64,000 nt of DNA from Alistipes sp. (GCA_017630455.1 JAGBVG010000048.1:41663-105662), one strand, 5' to 3'. Shown: positions 26,494 to 36,073, numbered from the stretch's first letter. The notes: generated by a model from the letters alone, not told the origin. Made by a program: numbers and translations.

Positions 26494-27666
26494 TTACAAT
26501 ACCGCCAATAGTTGTGCAACAATAACCCCGAGGTGATTGCCAAGCGCATAACCCACAATACCAGCTGCGAGACCCGTGATAAGGGCCTTGCGGTTTTTCA
26601 TTACCGCGGCCACCATAGGCACAAACGGAGGTGAGTTGATAAAGGCCACAGAGGTGATGGTCATCGAGTCGGCATCGACCCTCAGCAGGCGACACACCAC
26701 AGCGTGGACAAAGAGTGATACAAAGACCGCAAAGAACATAAAGAGAATGAGATTTAGACCCTGCGCCACGTCGAGTTTCGAGAAGTCAGCCATTGTAGCT
26801 ATGGCGAGGCTGAAGATATATATCAGATACATTCCGATGTCGTAGCTTCGCTCCATAGCTTGGATACGCTTCACGAACGAAAGCGCAACACCTAACGTGG
26901 TGATCATCAGGATAAAGACCACCATAAACCACCCCTCGGGCATAAGCATTGCCGCACCTCCCGACACAGCCACGACACCCAACGTAATACCTACGATGGA
27001 TAGCAGCTGCTTAAGGCCACTCTGCGTGAGAAGTCCCGAATATGGATTCCTATTTTTATCAACCTGAGCCTCATCCAAAACCTCGCGATCCCCATCTTGA
27101 GACACGACACACTCCGCCTTTTGGCCATAGAGCCTACGAAACAGACGGATGCCGCAGCTAAATAGGAAGATGAAATATAGGAACGAGATTATGATATCGT
27201 AGGAGTTGACAAGCGCAAACGTGAGGCTATCTATCTGAAATATAGCCTGCAACGCCGCAGCGTTTATCGTACCTCCGGTGTACATTCCCGAGATTATACC
27301 ACCCACCTCTGCGCCTTCAGGGACTTTGCATCCGAAGAGTAGATATCCGCACACGACAGCCACCACGACCGACAGAAAGCCACTGATGCAGACCTTAAGC
27401 TGAAGAACCAACTCACTGCGCGAGAAGCTACATCCAAAGAGCATCATAGGTATCGCCAGCGGAACCATAACATTTGGCAGCAGCTCCTGCAGCACAAGCA
27501 TCTCGCGCGGCAGAGTAAAGATATTTCCCACGGCCATACCCACGGCATAGAGCAACATAATTGGGCCTATCTTACCTAAAACAGCGTAGCGGCGACAGAG
27601 CCACAGTATCACTGCGGGTGTAGCCAAATAGAACAATAGTGCAACAGTGTAGTTTAATATTGTCAT
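26494..27666 (-). CDS. DUF819 family membrane protein
   Basis: 390 residues with about ten to twelve membrane segments. The blocks GKIGPIMLLYAVGMAVGN, SGMYTGGTINAAALQAIF and VAFINSPPFVPMVAAVMK match the DUF819 (YjcL-like) family, relatives of bile-acid/arsenite-type transporters. A soluble, charged loop near 185-215 splits the two halves. The substrate is unknown. It lies back to back with a BASS-family transporter, which suggests a shared theme of organic acid movement, but this is only context. Confidence 0.85.
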   Translation of the reverse strand: MTILNYTVALLFYLATPAVILWLCRRYAVLGKIGPIMLLYAVGMAVGNIFTLPREMLVLQELLPNVMVPLAIPMMLFGCSFSRSELVLQLKVCISGFLSVVVAVVCGYLLFGCKVPEGAEVGGIISGMYTGGTINAAALQAIFQIDSLTFALVNSYDIIISFLYFIFLFSCGIRLFRRLYGQKAECVVSQDGDREVLDEAQVDKNRNPYSGLLTQSGLKQLLSIVGITLGVVAVSGGAAMLMPEGWFMVVFILMITTLGVALSFVKRIQAMERSYDIGMYLIYIFSLAIATMADFSKLDVAQGLNLILFMFFAVFVSLFVHAVVCRLLRVDADSMTITSVAFINSPPFVPMVAAVMKNRKALITGLAAGIVGYALGNHLGVIVAQLLAVL

Positions 27667-27701
27667 AGTCCGAGTCTGTTTGATATTCCAAAATTGTGAT
27701 A

Positions 27702-27709
27702 CAAATATA
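27702..27709 (-). promoter_or_regulatory. Promoter -7 box for the DUF819 gene
   Basis: Minus strand TATATTTG (27709-27702), 35 bases before the start codon. Confidence 0.65.
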
Positions 27710-27807
27710 TTCTATTTTTCGCTCCGTTGGATAAGTATATATACGTATTAATACCTAAAATGGGCATATTTGTTTATAAAAAGCGATGATTTTTGAAAAA
27801 ATTTTAA

Positions 27808-27815
27808 TATATTTG
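27808..27815 (+). promoter_or_regulatory. Promoter -7 box for the BASS transporter operon
   Basis: TATATTTG implies a leader of about 125 bases. Within it ATTTTTGT (27844-27851) pairs with ACAAAAAT (27860-27867). Confidence 0.55.
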
Positions 27816-27917
27816 TGTGTTGGAATATGGTCAATACCATACGATTTTTGTTTCATCGCACAAAAATTCGACACAAACTAATATTGCTTTTTAAAGACTA
27901 AAAACCAAAAAACGTAT

Positions 27918-27929
27918 GCCCCGCGGGGC
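27918..27929. repeat. GC-only 12-base palindrome in BASS leader
   Basis: GCCCCGCGGGGC is a perfect palindrome in an otherwise AT-rich leader, 17 bases before the start codon. Confidence 0.6.
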
Positions 27930-27946
27930 GAAAATAAGTTGTGATT

Positions 27947-28909
27947 ATGAAGGAACATTTGGCATTTCTTGATTCGTTAAACATCAACCTCGGAGCTGGA
28001 GAGATGGTCGTTGTAAACTGCATCCTCGCATTTGTAATGTTTGGCGTGGCACTCGGCATCAAAATTCAGACATTCAAGGATGTATTCAAAAACCCAAAAT
28101 CGGTACTTTTAGGCATCGGCCTGCAGTGGATTGCACTCCCTGCCATCACTTGCCTCCTTGCCATCATCCTCAACCCTATAATCACACCTATGGTGGCTAT
28201 CGGTATGATCCTCGTGGCATCTTGCCCCGGAGGTAATATCTCAAACTTTATGTCGGCATTCTCGAAGGGTAATATTGAGCTCTCGGTGTCTATGACCGCC
28301 ATCACAACCATCGCAGCACCATTCATCACCCCTGCCAACTTCTGGCTCTGGGGCACACTCTACTGCAAGTTCGCAGCCGTGAAGAACGACATCCCTACCC
28401 TCGAGATTCCATTTATGGATATGCTTGAGCAGATTCTCCTCATCTTGGGTCTTCCGATTATCGTAGGTATGCTCTTCGCGCACTACTTCCCTAACGGTGC
28501 TAAGCGACTTATGAAGCCTACGCAGTGGATGTCGATCCTACTCTTTATGGGTATGGTCGCAGTGGCTTTGTCGCAGGTACTCACAGCCTTGGAGCAGAAG
28601 TGGGTGGTATACGCAGCGGTTCTTTTCGCTCTCATGGTTGTCATCATCCACAACGCAACGGCTCTCAGCGCGGGCTACTTCACAGGCCGCTGGGCTAAGG
28701 TCTCTGTTGCTGACCGCCGAAGCCTAACTATCGAGACAGGTATTCAGAACTCAGGTCTTGGTCTTGCCCTGCTCTTCAACCCTGCGATTTTCGACCCTGC
28801 AGTGTGGTCTCACAACGGCGGTATGGTCATCATTACAGCCCTCTGGGGTGTATGGCACATCGTATCGGGATTGAGCGTGGCGACAACATTCCGAAAGACA
28901 AAGATCTAA
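27947..28909 (+). CDS. Bile acid:sodium symporter family (BASS) transporter
   Basis: 320 residues from the ATG at 27947 (a GTG two codons earlier is less likely). About ten membrane helices. Signature segments are ILVASCPGGNISNFMSAFSKG, the sodium-site crossing region, and LTIETGIQNSGLGLALLF. BASS proteins move organic anions with sodium; the substrate may be bile acids, pantoate or other acids and cannot be told here. It is followed by an acyltransferase (36 bases) and an outer-membrane barrel, in one probable operon. Confidence 0.92.
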   Translation: MKEHLAFLDSLNINLGAGEMVVVNCILAFVMFGVALGIKIQTFKDVFKNPKSVLLGIGLQWIALPAITCLLAIILNPIITPMVAIGMILVASCPGGNISNFMSAFSKGNIELSVSMTAITTIAAPFITPANFWLWGTLYCKFAAVKNDIPTLEIPFMDMLEQILLILGLPIIVGMLFAHYFPNGAKRLMKPTQWMSILLFMGMVAVALSQVLTALEQKWVVYAAVLFALMVVIIHNATALSAGYFTGRWAKVSVADRRSLTIETGIQNSGLGLALLFNPAIFDPAVWSHNGGMVIITALWGVWHIVSGLSVATTFRKTKI

Positions 28910-28945
28910 CAACGTCTAAGTAACGCCTTACGTAACATATATTAT

Positions 28946-30274
28946 ATGGCAAAGCAACGAAAGATTCAGGATTATGACTGGCTATACAGCTTCTTGCGCC
29001 ACTATGTGGATGCTATGGTCAAGCTATCATATCGCGACATTCGCTTCGAGGGTCGTGACCGCATACCTAAGGATGGAGCTATAATCTATGCTCCGAACCA
29101 CACCGGAACGTTGATGGATGCGATGGTGCTACTGGCGATGGACCGCTCCCCAAAGGTGTTTGTTGCACGTGCCGACATATTCAAGAACCCGAAGATTGCC
29201 AAGATCCTCACGTTCCTCAAGATTATGCCTATTATGCGTATGCGCGACGGCATCGACGAGGTGAAGCGTAACAACGAGACCATCGAGCGAGCTGTGGATG
29301 TTCTTCGCGACAGAATACCTTTCTGCATCTTCCCCGAGGGTATGCACCAAACTAAGTTCTCGACACTGCCACTCTCGAAGGGTATCTTCCGCATTGCGTT
29401 CCAGGCTCAGGAGCTGATGCCCGACACACCGCTCTATATTGTTCCAGTGGGTATACGCTATGGCAACTTCTTCCGCTTCCGTTCAACGGTGAGAGTGCAG
29501 ATTGGCGAGCCTATCGACGTTAGGAAGTTTATCGCAGCGCGCAGCGATATGCACAGCCAGGAGCAGATGAACGACATCCGCCAGCTGCTGGAGGAGCGTA
29601 TGCGAGAGTCGATATTCTACATTCCAAACGACGAGGACTATGAGGCTACATACGAGATTTGCGGTGCGGTGGTATCACAGCAGCTTAAGCTCATACGCGA
29701 GCGTCGCAAGGCTATGAAGCTTCGTGGTCTGAACGCCTACTTCACAGCCAACAACCTCACCGTCAAGCAGGTGCAGGATATGAAGCAGAGCGATCCTGAG
29801 CGAGCAAAGAGACTCCTCGATCTTGGTCGCGAGGCTATAGCTATGCGCACCTCCGAGAATATTAGTCTCAAGTCGGTGGCTATGCGACGCCCTATCCTCT
29901 CGCGAATCCTCAAGAGTCTGATATTCATAGTATGTCTGCCATACATCCTACTCACCACGCTCTTCAACCTACCGTCGATACTCGTATGTAAGTTCCTAAC
30001 GGGCAAGTTCAAGGATTCGGCATTCCACAACTCAGTGCGCTACCTTGTTAACCTCGTGATGTGGCCAATACTGATGATTCTCTACGCCATCATAGCATAC
30101 ATAGCTCTGCCTTGGCTTACGGCACTTATCCTCACGCTGCTGATTCTCCCATCGCCGATTATTGTCGACGAGAGCTACCGCCTTGTGAGACTTATGGTGT
30201 CGGATACCAAGCTATGGCGTAACAAAATCCTTCGACAGAAGTATGCGCAGATCAGAGATTTAATGTTTAAATAG
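28946..30274 (+). CDS. PlsC-like 1-acyl-glycerol-3-phosphate acyltransferase
   Basis: 442 residues. The PlsC domain covers about 35-230, with the acyltransferase motif NHTGTLMDA (His52, Asp58; His and Asp are five residues apart, not four as in the textbook motif) and FPEG (129-132) in CIFPEGMHQTK. The C-terminal half is unusual: a charged helical stretch (about 225-300) and two or three membrane helices near 325-415. It probably acylates lysophosphatidate or a related lipid at the inner membrane. It sits seven bases before an outer-membrane barrel gene. Confidence 0.85.
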   Translation: MAKQRKIQDYDWLYSFLRHYVDAMVKLSYRDIRFEGRDRIPKDGAIIYAPNHTGTLMDAMVLLAMDRSPKVFVARADIFKNPKIAKILTFLKIMPIMRMRDGIDEVKRNNETIERAVDVLRDRIPFCIFPEGMHQTKFSTLPLSKGIFRIAFQAQELMPDTPLYIVPVGIRYGNFFRFRSTVRVQIGEPIDVRKFIAARSDMHSQEQMNDIRQLLEERMRESIFYIPNDEDYEATYEICGAVVSQQLKLIRERRKAMKLRGLNAYFTANNLTVKQVQDMKQSDPERAKRLLDLGREAIAMRTSENISLKSVAMRRPILSRILKSLIFIVCLPYILLTTLFNLPSILVCKFLTGKFKDSAFHNSVRYLVNLVMWPILMILYAIIAYIALPWLTALILTLLILPSPIIVDESYRLVRLMVSDTKLWRNKILRQKYAQIRDLMFK

Positions 30275-30281
30275 TTCGATT

Positions 30282-31760
30282 ATGAAGATAGGTAAATTAG
30301 CAACAATAGCCCTCTTCGCCCTTATGCCATTTGTAGCAAGTGCCACGGTGACAGAGAGCAGCGCAGCAAGTGGCGAGAAGGTTGAGAAGCAGGAGAAAAA
30401 GAAGAAGGAGGTTAAGTATAACGACAAGGGCGAGATCATCAAGACTGGCTACAACTATGGTCCGCTTCCTGCCGTAGCCTTCGATGCCGACAAGGGCTTC
30501 CAGCTCGGAGCGTTGCTCAACATCTTTGACTTTGGCGATGGCTCGACATACCCTAACCCTCGCCAGAAGTGGTACTTCGAGGCCTCGTTCTTCACCAAAG
30601 GCTCACAGCTTTTTGTGGTGTCGTACGACAATAAGTTCTCGATTCCAGGCGTGAGATTTTCATCTACCTTCACGCTGACAAACGACAAGGCTATGGACTT
30701 CTATGGCTTCAATGGCTATATGTCCTACTACGATGCCGAGCGTGTGGCACTGGGTAAGGATAAGAACAACCACGACAACTTCATCTACACCCCTAAGTAT
30801 CGCATCAACCGCCTTGCGATGTTGTTCAAGACCGACTTCACGGGCAACATCTGGAACAACAAGTTCTTCTGGGAGGCGGGCTACCACCTCAGCTATCTAA
30901 AGCAGGGTTACGACAATAAGCAGGCTCTGAACCTCAAGAAGATCAATAAGAACAAGGATCAGGATAAGATGTTCCCCGAGACCGAGGAGCCTATTTTCGA
31001 TCTCTACCGCAAGTGGGGCATCATCTCCGAGGAGGAGGCTTGGGGTGGTCTGAACAGCACGCTCCGTCTCGGTTTGCTCTTCGACACTCGCGACAAGGAG
31101 GCTGCGCCATCACGTGGCATCTGGGCTGAGGCGCACGCCACGATTGCACCAAAGTGGCTCGGCACTACAAACCCCTACTACCGCTACTCGGTGACATTCC
31201 ACCACTATGTGCCTATCGTGAAGAACGACATCCTCACACTGGCCTATCGTCTTAATTATGAGGGTACTTTTGGCAACTCAGCACCATACTACGTACTGCC
31301 ATTTATCACCGTTATGGGTTCGAGCTACGACCGCGACGGTATGGGTGGCTACCGCACCATCCGAGGCTTGATGCGTAACCGCGTGCAAGGTCTCGATGTG
31401 GCATCCTACAACGCCGAGATTCGCTGGCGTTTCGTGTCGTTCCAGCTCTGGAAGCAGAATATCGCATTTGGACTGAACCTCTTTAGCGACGGTACTATGG
31501 TCACTAAGAACTACGATATGTCGTTCAAGGGCGATGAGCAGTATCGCGCAGAGTATGAGGAGTATATGGCTCTTACGGGCAATCGCACCGCCGACCGTCC
31601 TCATATCACTGTTGGTGCAGGTTTGCGCTTCATTATGAATCAGAACTTCATCGTGGCATTTGAGTATGGCTTGCCGCTGAGCAAGTTCAGCAGCAATCCG
31701 TATATCAAAAATCAGGATGGAAACGGAGCTTTCTACATCAACACGGGTTACTTGTTCTAA
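30282..31760 (+). CDS. BamA/TamA-like outer-membrane beta-barrel (DUF5982 type)
   Basis: 492 residues with a signal peptide (cleavage near residue 22), then a Lys-rich linker (VEKQEKKKKEVKYN). About 430 residues of alternating beta strands follow and end in a terminal aromatic (TGYLF). GGYRTIRG resembles the Omp85 lid-lock motif. POTRA domains are absent, so this is a short barrel of the D15/surface-antigen group, and PLPAVAFDADKGFQLG matches the DUF5982 type as I recall it. It may insert lipids or proteins with help from the preceding acyltransferase; that link is inference. Confidence 0.82.
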   Translation: MKIGKLATIALFALMPFVASATVTESSAASGEKVEKQEKKKKEVKYNDKGEIIKTGYNYGPLPAVAFDADKGFQLGALLNIFDFGDGSTYPNPRQKWYFEASFFTKGSQLFVVSYDNKFSIPGVRFSSTFTLTNDKAMDFYGFNGYMSYYDAERVALGKDKNNHDNFIYTPKYRINRLAMLFKTDFTGNIWNNKFFWEAGYHLSYLKQGYDNKQALNLKKINKNKDQDKMFPETEEPIFDLYRKWGIISEEEAWGGLNSTLRLGLLFDTRDKEAAPSRGIWAEAHATIAPKWLGTTNPYYRYSVTFHHYVPIVKNDILTLAYRLNYEGTFGNSAPYYVLPFITVMGSSYDRDGMGGYRTIRGLMRNRVQGLDVASYNAEIRWRFVSFQLWKQNIAFGLNLFSDGTMVTKNYDMSFKGDEQYRAEYEEYMALTGNRTADRPHITVGAGLRFIMNQNFIVAFEYGLPLSKFSSNPYIKNQDGNGAFYINTGYLF

Positions 31761-31776
31761 CGAGTAGGACAGAACG

Positions 31777-31812
31777 AAAGATGGTAGTTTCAGTTGAAAC
31801 TACCATCTTTTT
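31777..31812. terminator. Bidirectional terminator
   Basis: A 15-bp perfect stem, 31777-31791 with 31796-31810, loop AGTT, flanked by A and T runs. It ends both the plus-strand BASS operon and the minus-strand mltG operon. Confidence 0.94.
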
Positions 31813-31814
31813 CG

Positions 31815-32717
31815 TTAAATGGATCCTATCGCCAGCAGCACCATTCCTATTAATATTAGTATCAGGTCGATGACCTTCGAGCGGACATTACGCTCACCGA
31901 AGAGCAACACTCCACATATAAAGGTTACAATGACCGAGGAGCGGCGAATCATCGACACGACGGCAATCATAGCCTCCTTGTCGGCAAGAGCGTGGTAGTA
32001 GAAGAAGTCGGCACACGACACAAAGAGCGTGATAAGAGGTATCGTCCAGCGCCATACGAAGCGCTCCTCACCTCGGCGTGGAAGCCACAACACACACGCC
32101 ACAATAGTCATCATAAGTAGCTGATAAACACCAAACCAACTCTGCACAAAGAGCGGATCGAGAGAGTGAGCCGAGATGATATACTTATCGTAGAGGCCGC
32201 TAACAGCACCTAAGAGCATAGCCATAAAGAGTGACCAGACATAACGGTTGCTGCGGAAGTCGATACTCTCGCGCTTACCAGAACGGCTCAAGAGATAGAG
32301 CGACAGAATGGTAAGCAGCACACCACCCCACTGCCACATATTGAGACGCTCGCCAAAGAGCAGCGTGGCACCCACAAGTACCACAACAGGGCGCATAGCG
32401 TTGACAGGTCCGACGATGGTCAGTGGCAGATGCTTAATGGCGTAATAGCCACACAACCACGACGATAGCGTGATGGCTGACTTCAATGCCACCATAAGGT
32501 GATCGGACACACTGCCGCATGACGAACTAAGAAGCTCCCCAGCAAAAAGATTCAACTCCAACTCCGCATTCAGAATCACGGGGAGAAAGAGCAGCGACGC
32601 AAAGAGCGTATTGAGGAGCAACACCGGAATTACGGCATTATGAGCCAGCGAACGCTTCTTCGCCACGTCGTACAAGCCGAGCAGAAACGCTGATATAAAT
32701 GCCGCACCCACCCACAT
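31815..32717 (-). CDS. EamA/DMT-superfamily transporter
   Basis: 300 residues in two five-helix halves, the drug/metabolite transporter layout. The first half ends with VVVLVGATLLFGERLNMWQW and the second with VTFICGVLLFGERNVRSK, the paired LFGE signatures of EamA repeats. The substrate is unknown. It is the last gene of the mltG operon, two bases past the prenyltransferase. Confidence 0.88.
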   Translation of the reverse strand: MWVGAAFISAFLLGLYDVAKKRSLAHNAVIPVLLLNTLFASLLFLPVILNAELELNLFAGELLSSSCGSVSDHLMVALKSAITLSSWLCGYYAIKHLPLTIVGPVNAMRPVVVLVGATLLFGERLNMWQWGGVLLTILSLYLLSRSGKRESIDFRSNRYVWSLFMAMLLGAVSGLYDKYIISAHSLDPLFVQSWFGVYQLLMMTIVACVLWLPRRGEERFVWRWTIPLITLFVSCADFFYYHALADKEAMIAVVSMIRRSSVIVTFICGVLLFGERNVRSKVIDLILILIGMVLLAIGSI

Positions 32718-32719
32718 AA

Positions 32720-33586
32720 CTATGCGTAGATTAACAAGTTGGCGATAAGGCAGACAGCCAAAGAGAGACTCGCAAGAGCGTTAAACGTGCCGAAGGCGAT
32801 GCCTATATTACGCTGTCGCGTGGGTGTAACGATATAATGCTCCGAGGCAACTATACTCGAGAACATAGCACAACCAACGTACAACAACCACGACTGCGGC
32901 TGAAACGAGGCGTACCACACCAAAAACACGACACTCACTACGTGAAGCAACGCACTGATTATGAGTGATATGCGCGCTGAGAAGTGCGAAGGGATAGAGT
33001 GCAGGCCACGTTTTCTATCGAACTCTGCATCCTGCAACGCATAGATGATATCGAAGCCTGCGCACCACGACATAACCACGAGCGCTAACAGCCAACACTC
33101 CAAAGGCGCTGCACCCGTAACAGCCATAGTAGCGCCCACTGGGGCGATGCCGAGCGAGATGCCGAGGACAATATGCGCGAGAGCCGTAAAACGCTTGCAG
33201 TAGCTATAGAACATCACAACTATCAGAGCCACAGGCGATAACCATCCACACAATGAATTAATCGTGGCAGCCACGGCGATGAACAACACCGCATTTACAA
33301 CAACGAATATCACTGCTCCGCGGGCTGAGACCCTGCCTGCAGGGATCTCTCGCATTGCAGTACGCGGATTCTCGGCGTCGATTTTTCGGTCTGCCCAGCG
33401 ATTGAAGCCCATAGCCACGTTGCGCGCAAAGACCATACACGCCACAACTTGCAGAAGCAACAGCCACAGCGGCTGCGACGGCTCGCTTGTCACCCACGCA
33501 TAGGTGAAGGCCAGCAGCGCAAAGGGCATAGCAAAGATAGTATGCGAGAACTTAACAAGACGCAGATAATCGAGTATCTTATTCAT
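32720..33586 (-). CDS. mqnP: UbiA-family prenyltransferase, MqnP-like
   Basis: 288 residues from the ATG at 33586. A GTG nine codons upstream overlaps the previous gene and is less likely. About eight or nine membrane helices hold the first Asp-rich motif in NRWADRKIDAENPRT (62-76) and the second in YALQDAEFDRKRGL. The NPRTAMREIPAG block is typical of the MqnP group, which attaches the isoprenoid tail in the futalosine menaquinone route. No other mqn genes are here, so a 4-hydroxybenzoate-type role cannot be excluded. Confidence 0.85.
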   Translation of the reverse strand: MNKILDYLRLVKFSHTIFAMPFALLAFTYAWVTSEPSQPLWLLLLQVVACMVFARNVAMGFNRWADRKIDAENPRTAMREIPAGRVSARGAVIFVVVNAVLFIAVAATINSLCGWLSPVALIVVMFYSYCKRFTALAHIVLGISLGIAPVGATMAVTGAAPLECWLLALVVMSWCAGFDIIYALQDAEFDRKRGLHSIPSHFSARISLIISALLHVVSVVFLVWYASFQPQSWLLYVGCAMFSSIVASEHYIVTPTRQRNIGIAFGTFNALASLSLAVCLIANLLIYA

Positions 33587-33596
33587 AATCACTATT

Positions 33597-34007
33597 TTAT
33601 TCGTTAAGTTCACGCTCGAGAACCTCCATAAGCCACGCTGGAGCGCGATGCGGACGACGTGTCTCCTTGTCGATAAATCCGAGGGTTGTCAGTCCCGAAG
33701 CAATGTCGCGACCATCCTCGCCACGAACCTCATAGCGGAATGTCATACGCGCCATAGGCATCTCATCGACGTATGCTCTGACCGATATAAGCTCATCATA
33801 ATAGGCTGGCATACGGTACTTTACCTGCACCTCAACAATAGGCATCATAACACCTCTGCGCTCCATCTCGGCGTAGGTGAGTCCTGCGGCACGAAGCCAC
33901 TCCGTGCGTGCCACCTCGAAGAACTTTACATAGTTCGAATGGTGGACAATACCCATCTGATCGGTGTGGTGATACTCCACACGTATCTTTGTCTCGAAAC
34001 TTCTCAT
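33597..34007 (-). CDS. YbgC/4HBT hotdog-fold acyl-CoA thioesterase
   Basis: 136 residues, one hotdog domain. The catalytic Asp16 sits in EYHHTDQMGIVHHSNYVKFF, the classic 4HBT motif, followed by the long central helix (EVARTEWLRAAGLTYAEME). It hydrolyses acyl-CoA thioesters; the substrate is not readable. It lies between DUF4293 and the prenyltransferase with spacers of three and ten bases. Confidence 0.92.
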   Translation of the reverse strand: MRSFETKIRVEYHHTDQMGIVHHSNYVKFFEVARTEWLRAAGLTYAEMERRGVMMPIVEVQVKYRMPAYYDELISVRAYVDEMPMARMTFRYEVRGEDGRDIASGLTTLGFIDKETRRPHRAPAWLMEVLERELNE

Positions 34008-34010
34008 ACG

Positions 34011-34475
34011 CTATCGAATTCTATCCAACGAACGAACAAGCACCTCATCCTTAAATATCGCGCGTGAGGCCAAAGCCGCGAAGACCAACGCTACGATAGG
34101 CATAATAGCTGCCCAGCCAAACTGACGATGCAACACCTCGGCATCCTCCAAGGCATTAGCACCCGAGAGCCAGAAGTAGATAGCCATAAACGCTATGCAA
34201 CCAACGAGCAAGACAATCTCCACAGCGCAGAGGCGAATCTGCAACACGCGGTTCTTAAACATAAAGAGGGTCACCAAAGGGAGTGCCGTAGCGAGGCTCA
34301 ACAAGATACCCATCCAGATAGTTCCCTGCGACTGCATCTCGCTTGCCAAAGAGAAAGCCGAGAGGGTAAAAACCTCGCCACTTGCCACGGTAAACATAGC
34401 AATAGGCGCAAAGAGTGTGACGCACATAAGTGCTGTTACGATCAAAAGATAGAGTGACTGAATACGCTGAATCAT
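34011..34475 (-). CDS. DUF4293 membrane protein
   Basis: 154 residues with four membrane helices and the N-terminal MIQRIQSLYLLIVTALMC that marks DUF4293, a Bacteroidetes family. The function is unknown. It sits in the middle of the mltG operon, close to cell-wall and lipid genes. Confidence 0.85.
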   Translation of the reverse strand: MIQRIQSLYLLIVTALMCVTLFAPIAMFTVASGEVFTLSAFSLASEMQSQGTIWMGILLSLATALPLVTLFMFKNRVLQIRLCAVEIVLLVGCIAFMAIYFWLSGANALEDAEVLHRQFGWAAIMPIVALVFAALASRAIFKDEVLVRSLDRIR

Positions 34476-34493
34476 AGTTATTTACATTTTAAA

Positions 34494-35459
34494 TTATTTT
34501 TCAATTCTTTTATCTATAAGGTAGTGGTTGCGGTCCGACGAGCGGCGATTGATAAGCTCGCCAAGGAAGCCAGCTAAGAACAACTGCACACCGAGGACTA
34601 TGGCCAAAAGTGCCAAATAGAACATAGGCTGCTCCGTGACACCGCGCCACACAAAACCGTGCGACTGCGAGTAGATCTTATCGGCGATGATCCACACCGC
34701 GGTGATGCCGCCAAAGAGAAACATCAACGTTCCAAGGCCGCCAAAGAGGTACATCGGCGAGCGTCCGAAATGCGACATAAATGTCACCGAAATAAGGTCG
34801 AGATAGCCCTTTACCATACGCTCCATACCAAACTTCGAGACTCCGTACTTACGCTCCTGATGCTCTACAATCTTCTCGCCAATACGCTTAAAACCAGCGT
34901 GTTTGGCAAGGATAGGGATATAGCGGTGCATCTCGCCATACACCTCGATACTCTTGACAACCTTGCGGCGGTAAGCCTTAAGGCCGCAGTTGAAATCGTG
35001 GAGCTTGATGCCCGACATAAGGCGTGCTGTGAAGTTAAAAAACTTGCTCGGCCAACGCTTACCCACCGGATCGTAACGCTTGCGCTTCCATCCCGACACA
35101 AGGTCATAACCCTCCTCCAGAATCATACGGCGCATAGCGGGAATCTCATCGGGCGAATCCTGAAGATCGGCATCCATAGTAAACACCACCTCGCCCTCGG
35201 CCATCTCGAAACCGCAATATAGTGCGGCAGACTTACCATAGTTACGCGAGAAGCTGATGCCGCGAATAGCCGCATACTCACCCTTAAGGCGCTCCACGAT
35301 ACTCCACGACTCATCCGTTGAGCCGTCATCAACCATAATAATCTCATACGAGAGACACTCTCTCTTAGCCACGCGGTCTATCCACGCCACCAACTCGGGC
35401 AGCGACTCCGCCTCGTTGTATAGCGGCACAACAACCGAGATATCCAAACTCTTATCCAT
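34494..35459 (-). CDS. Family 2 glycosyltransferase with C-terminal membrane helices
   Basis: 321 residues. The GT-A domain has VVPLYNEAESL, VDDGST (43-48) and the metal-binding DAD (96-98) in FTMDADLQDSPDEIPAM. Two membrane helices follow near 235-300. This is the DPM1/bactoprenol-glucosyltransferase (GtrB/ArnC-like) layout: it moves a sugar from a nucleotide donor onto undecaprenyl phosphate at the inner membrane. The sugar is unknown. Confidence 0.9.
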   Translation of the reverse strand: MDKSLDISVVVPLYNEAESLPELVAWIDRVAKRECLSYEIIMVDDGSTDESWSIVERLKGEYAAIRGISFSRNYGKSAALYCGFEMAEGEVVFTMDADLQDSPDEIPAMRRMILEEGYDLVSGWKRKRYDPVGKRWPSKFFNFTARLMSGIKLHDFNCGLKAYRRKVVKSIEVYGEMHRYIPILAKHAGFKRIGEKIVEHQERKYGVSKFGMERMVKGYLDLISVTFMSHFGRSPMYLFGGLGTLMFLFGGITAVWIIADKIYSQSHGFVWRGVTEQPMFYLALLAIVLGVQLFLAGFLGELINRRSSDRNHYLIDKRIEK

Positions 35460-35472
35460 AATCTCTCAAGCA

Positions 35473-36057
35473 TTAGAACTCCATCTCTCGATACTCGGGC
35501 TTACGGCTCACAACACCGGCGATGATGAGACCCGGAAGACCACCAAGGATGATATAGTTATTAAATCCGCTAAAGACATTCGAAATCATAGATGGCTGCT
35601 CGGTGGTGCGCACAGCGTGCACGACGTCATCAAAGATCTTCAAATCTGACGAGCTCACACCCATCGAGGCATACAACTCCCTAAGCTCTTCGATGCGTGC
35701 TATAGATCCTGTTACGAAGCCATCATAGCCCATCGCCGAGGTAAAGAGCGTGTCGCCGACACCCACGATAATACCCGCAAACATCGACACCACGAGGATG
35801 TAGGATAGTGCCAAGCCATAGCTAAAACCGAGACGTGGATCACACTCCTTGGCTCTGCGACGTGTGAAACGCACCAGCAACCATATAAACACCACACACG
35901 CAAGGAGACCCTCGCCGAGGTAGAGCAGCGACGCCTTGTTTAGCTCCCAACCACTGTAGAACAACACATAACGCTCAAAGATGCGCGACACGGCCATAAC
36001 AATACCCAAGATCGCTCCCGAGCGCATCACATCGTACCAAAATTCTCTGTTATTCAT
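35473..36057 (-). CDS. DUF4199 membrane protein
   Basis: 194 residues, four membrane helices, with the DUF4199 N-terminus (FWYDVMRSGAILGIVMAV) and the central GLALSYILVVSMFAGIIVGVGD. The function is unknown. In Bacteroidetes this family often precedes a DPM1-like glycosyltransferase, as here, with 13 bases between the genes; a partner role is inference. Confidence 0.88.
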   Translation of the reverse strand: MNNREFWYDVMRSGAILGIVMAVSRIFERYVLFYSGWELNKASLLYLGEGLLACVVFIWLLVRFTRRRAKECDPRLGFSYGLALSYILVVSMFAGIIVGVGDTLFTSAMGYDGFVTGSIARIEELRELYASMGVSSSDLKIFDDVVHAVRTTEQPSMISNVFSGFNNYIILGGLPGLIIAGVVSRKPEYREMEF

Positions 36058-36073
36058 ATATTTATGTTTTTAA

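Noticed and set aside
27737-27750. TATA-rich palindrome GTATATATAC as operator
   Set aside because: Simple AT alternation in an AT-rich spacer, no repeat partner and no clear relation to either promoter.
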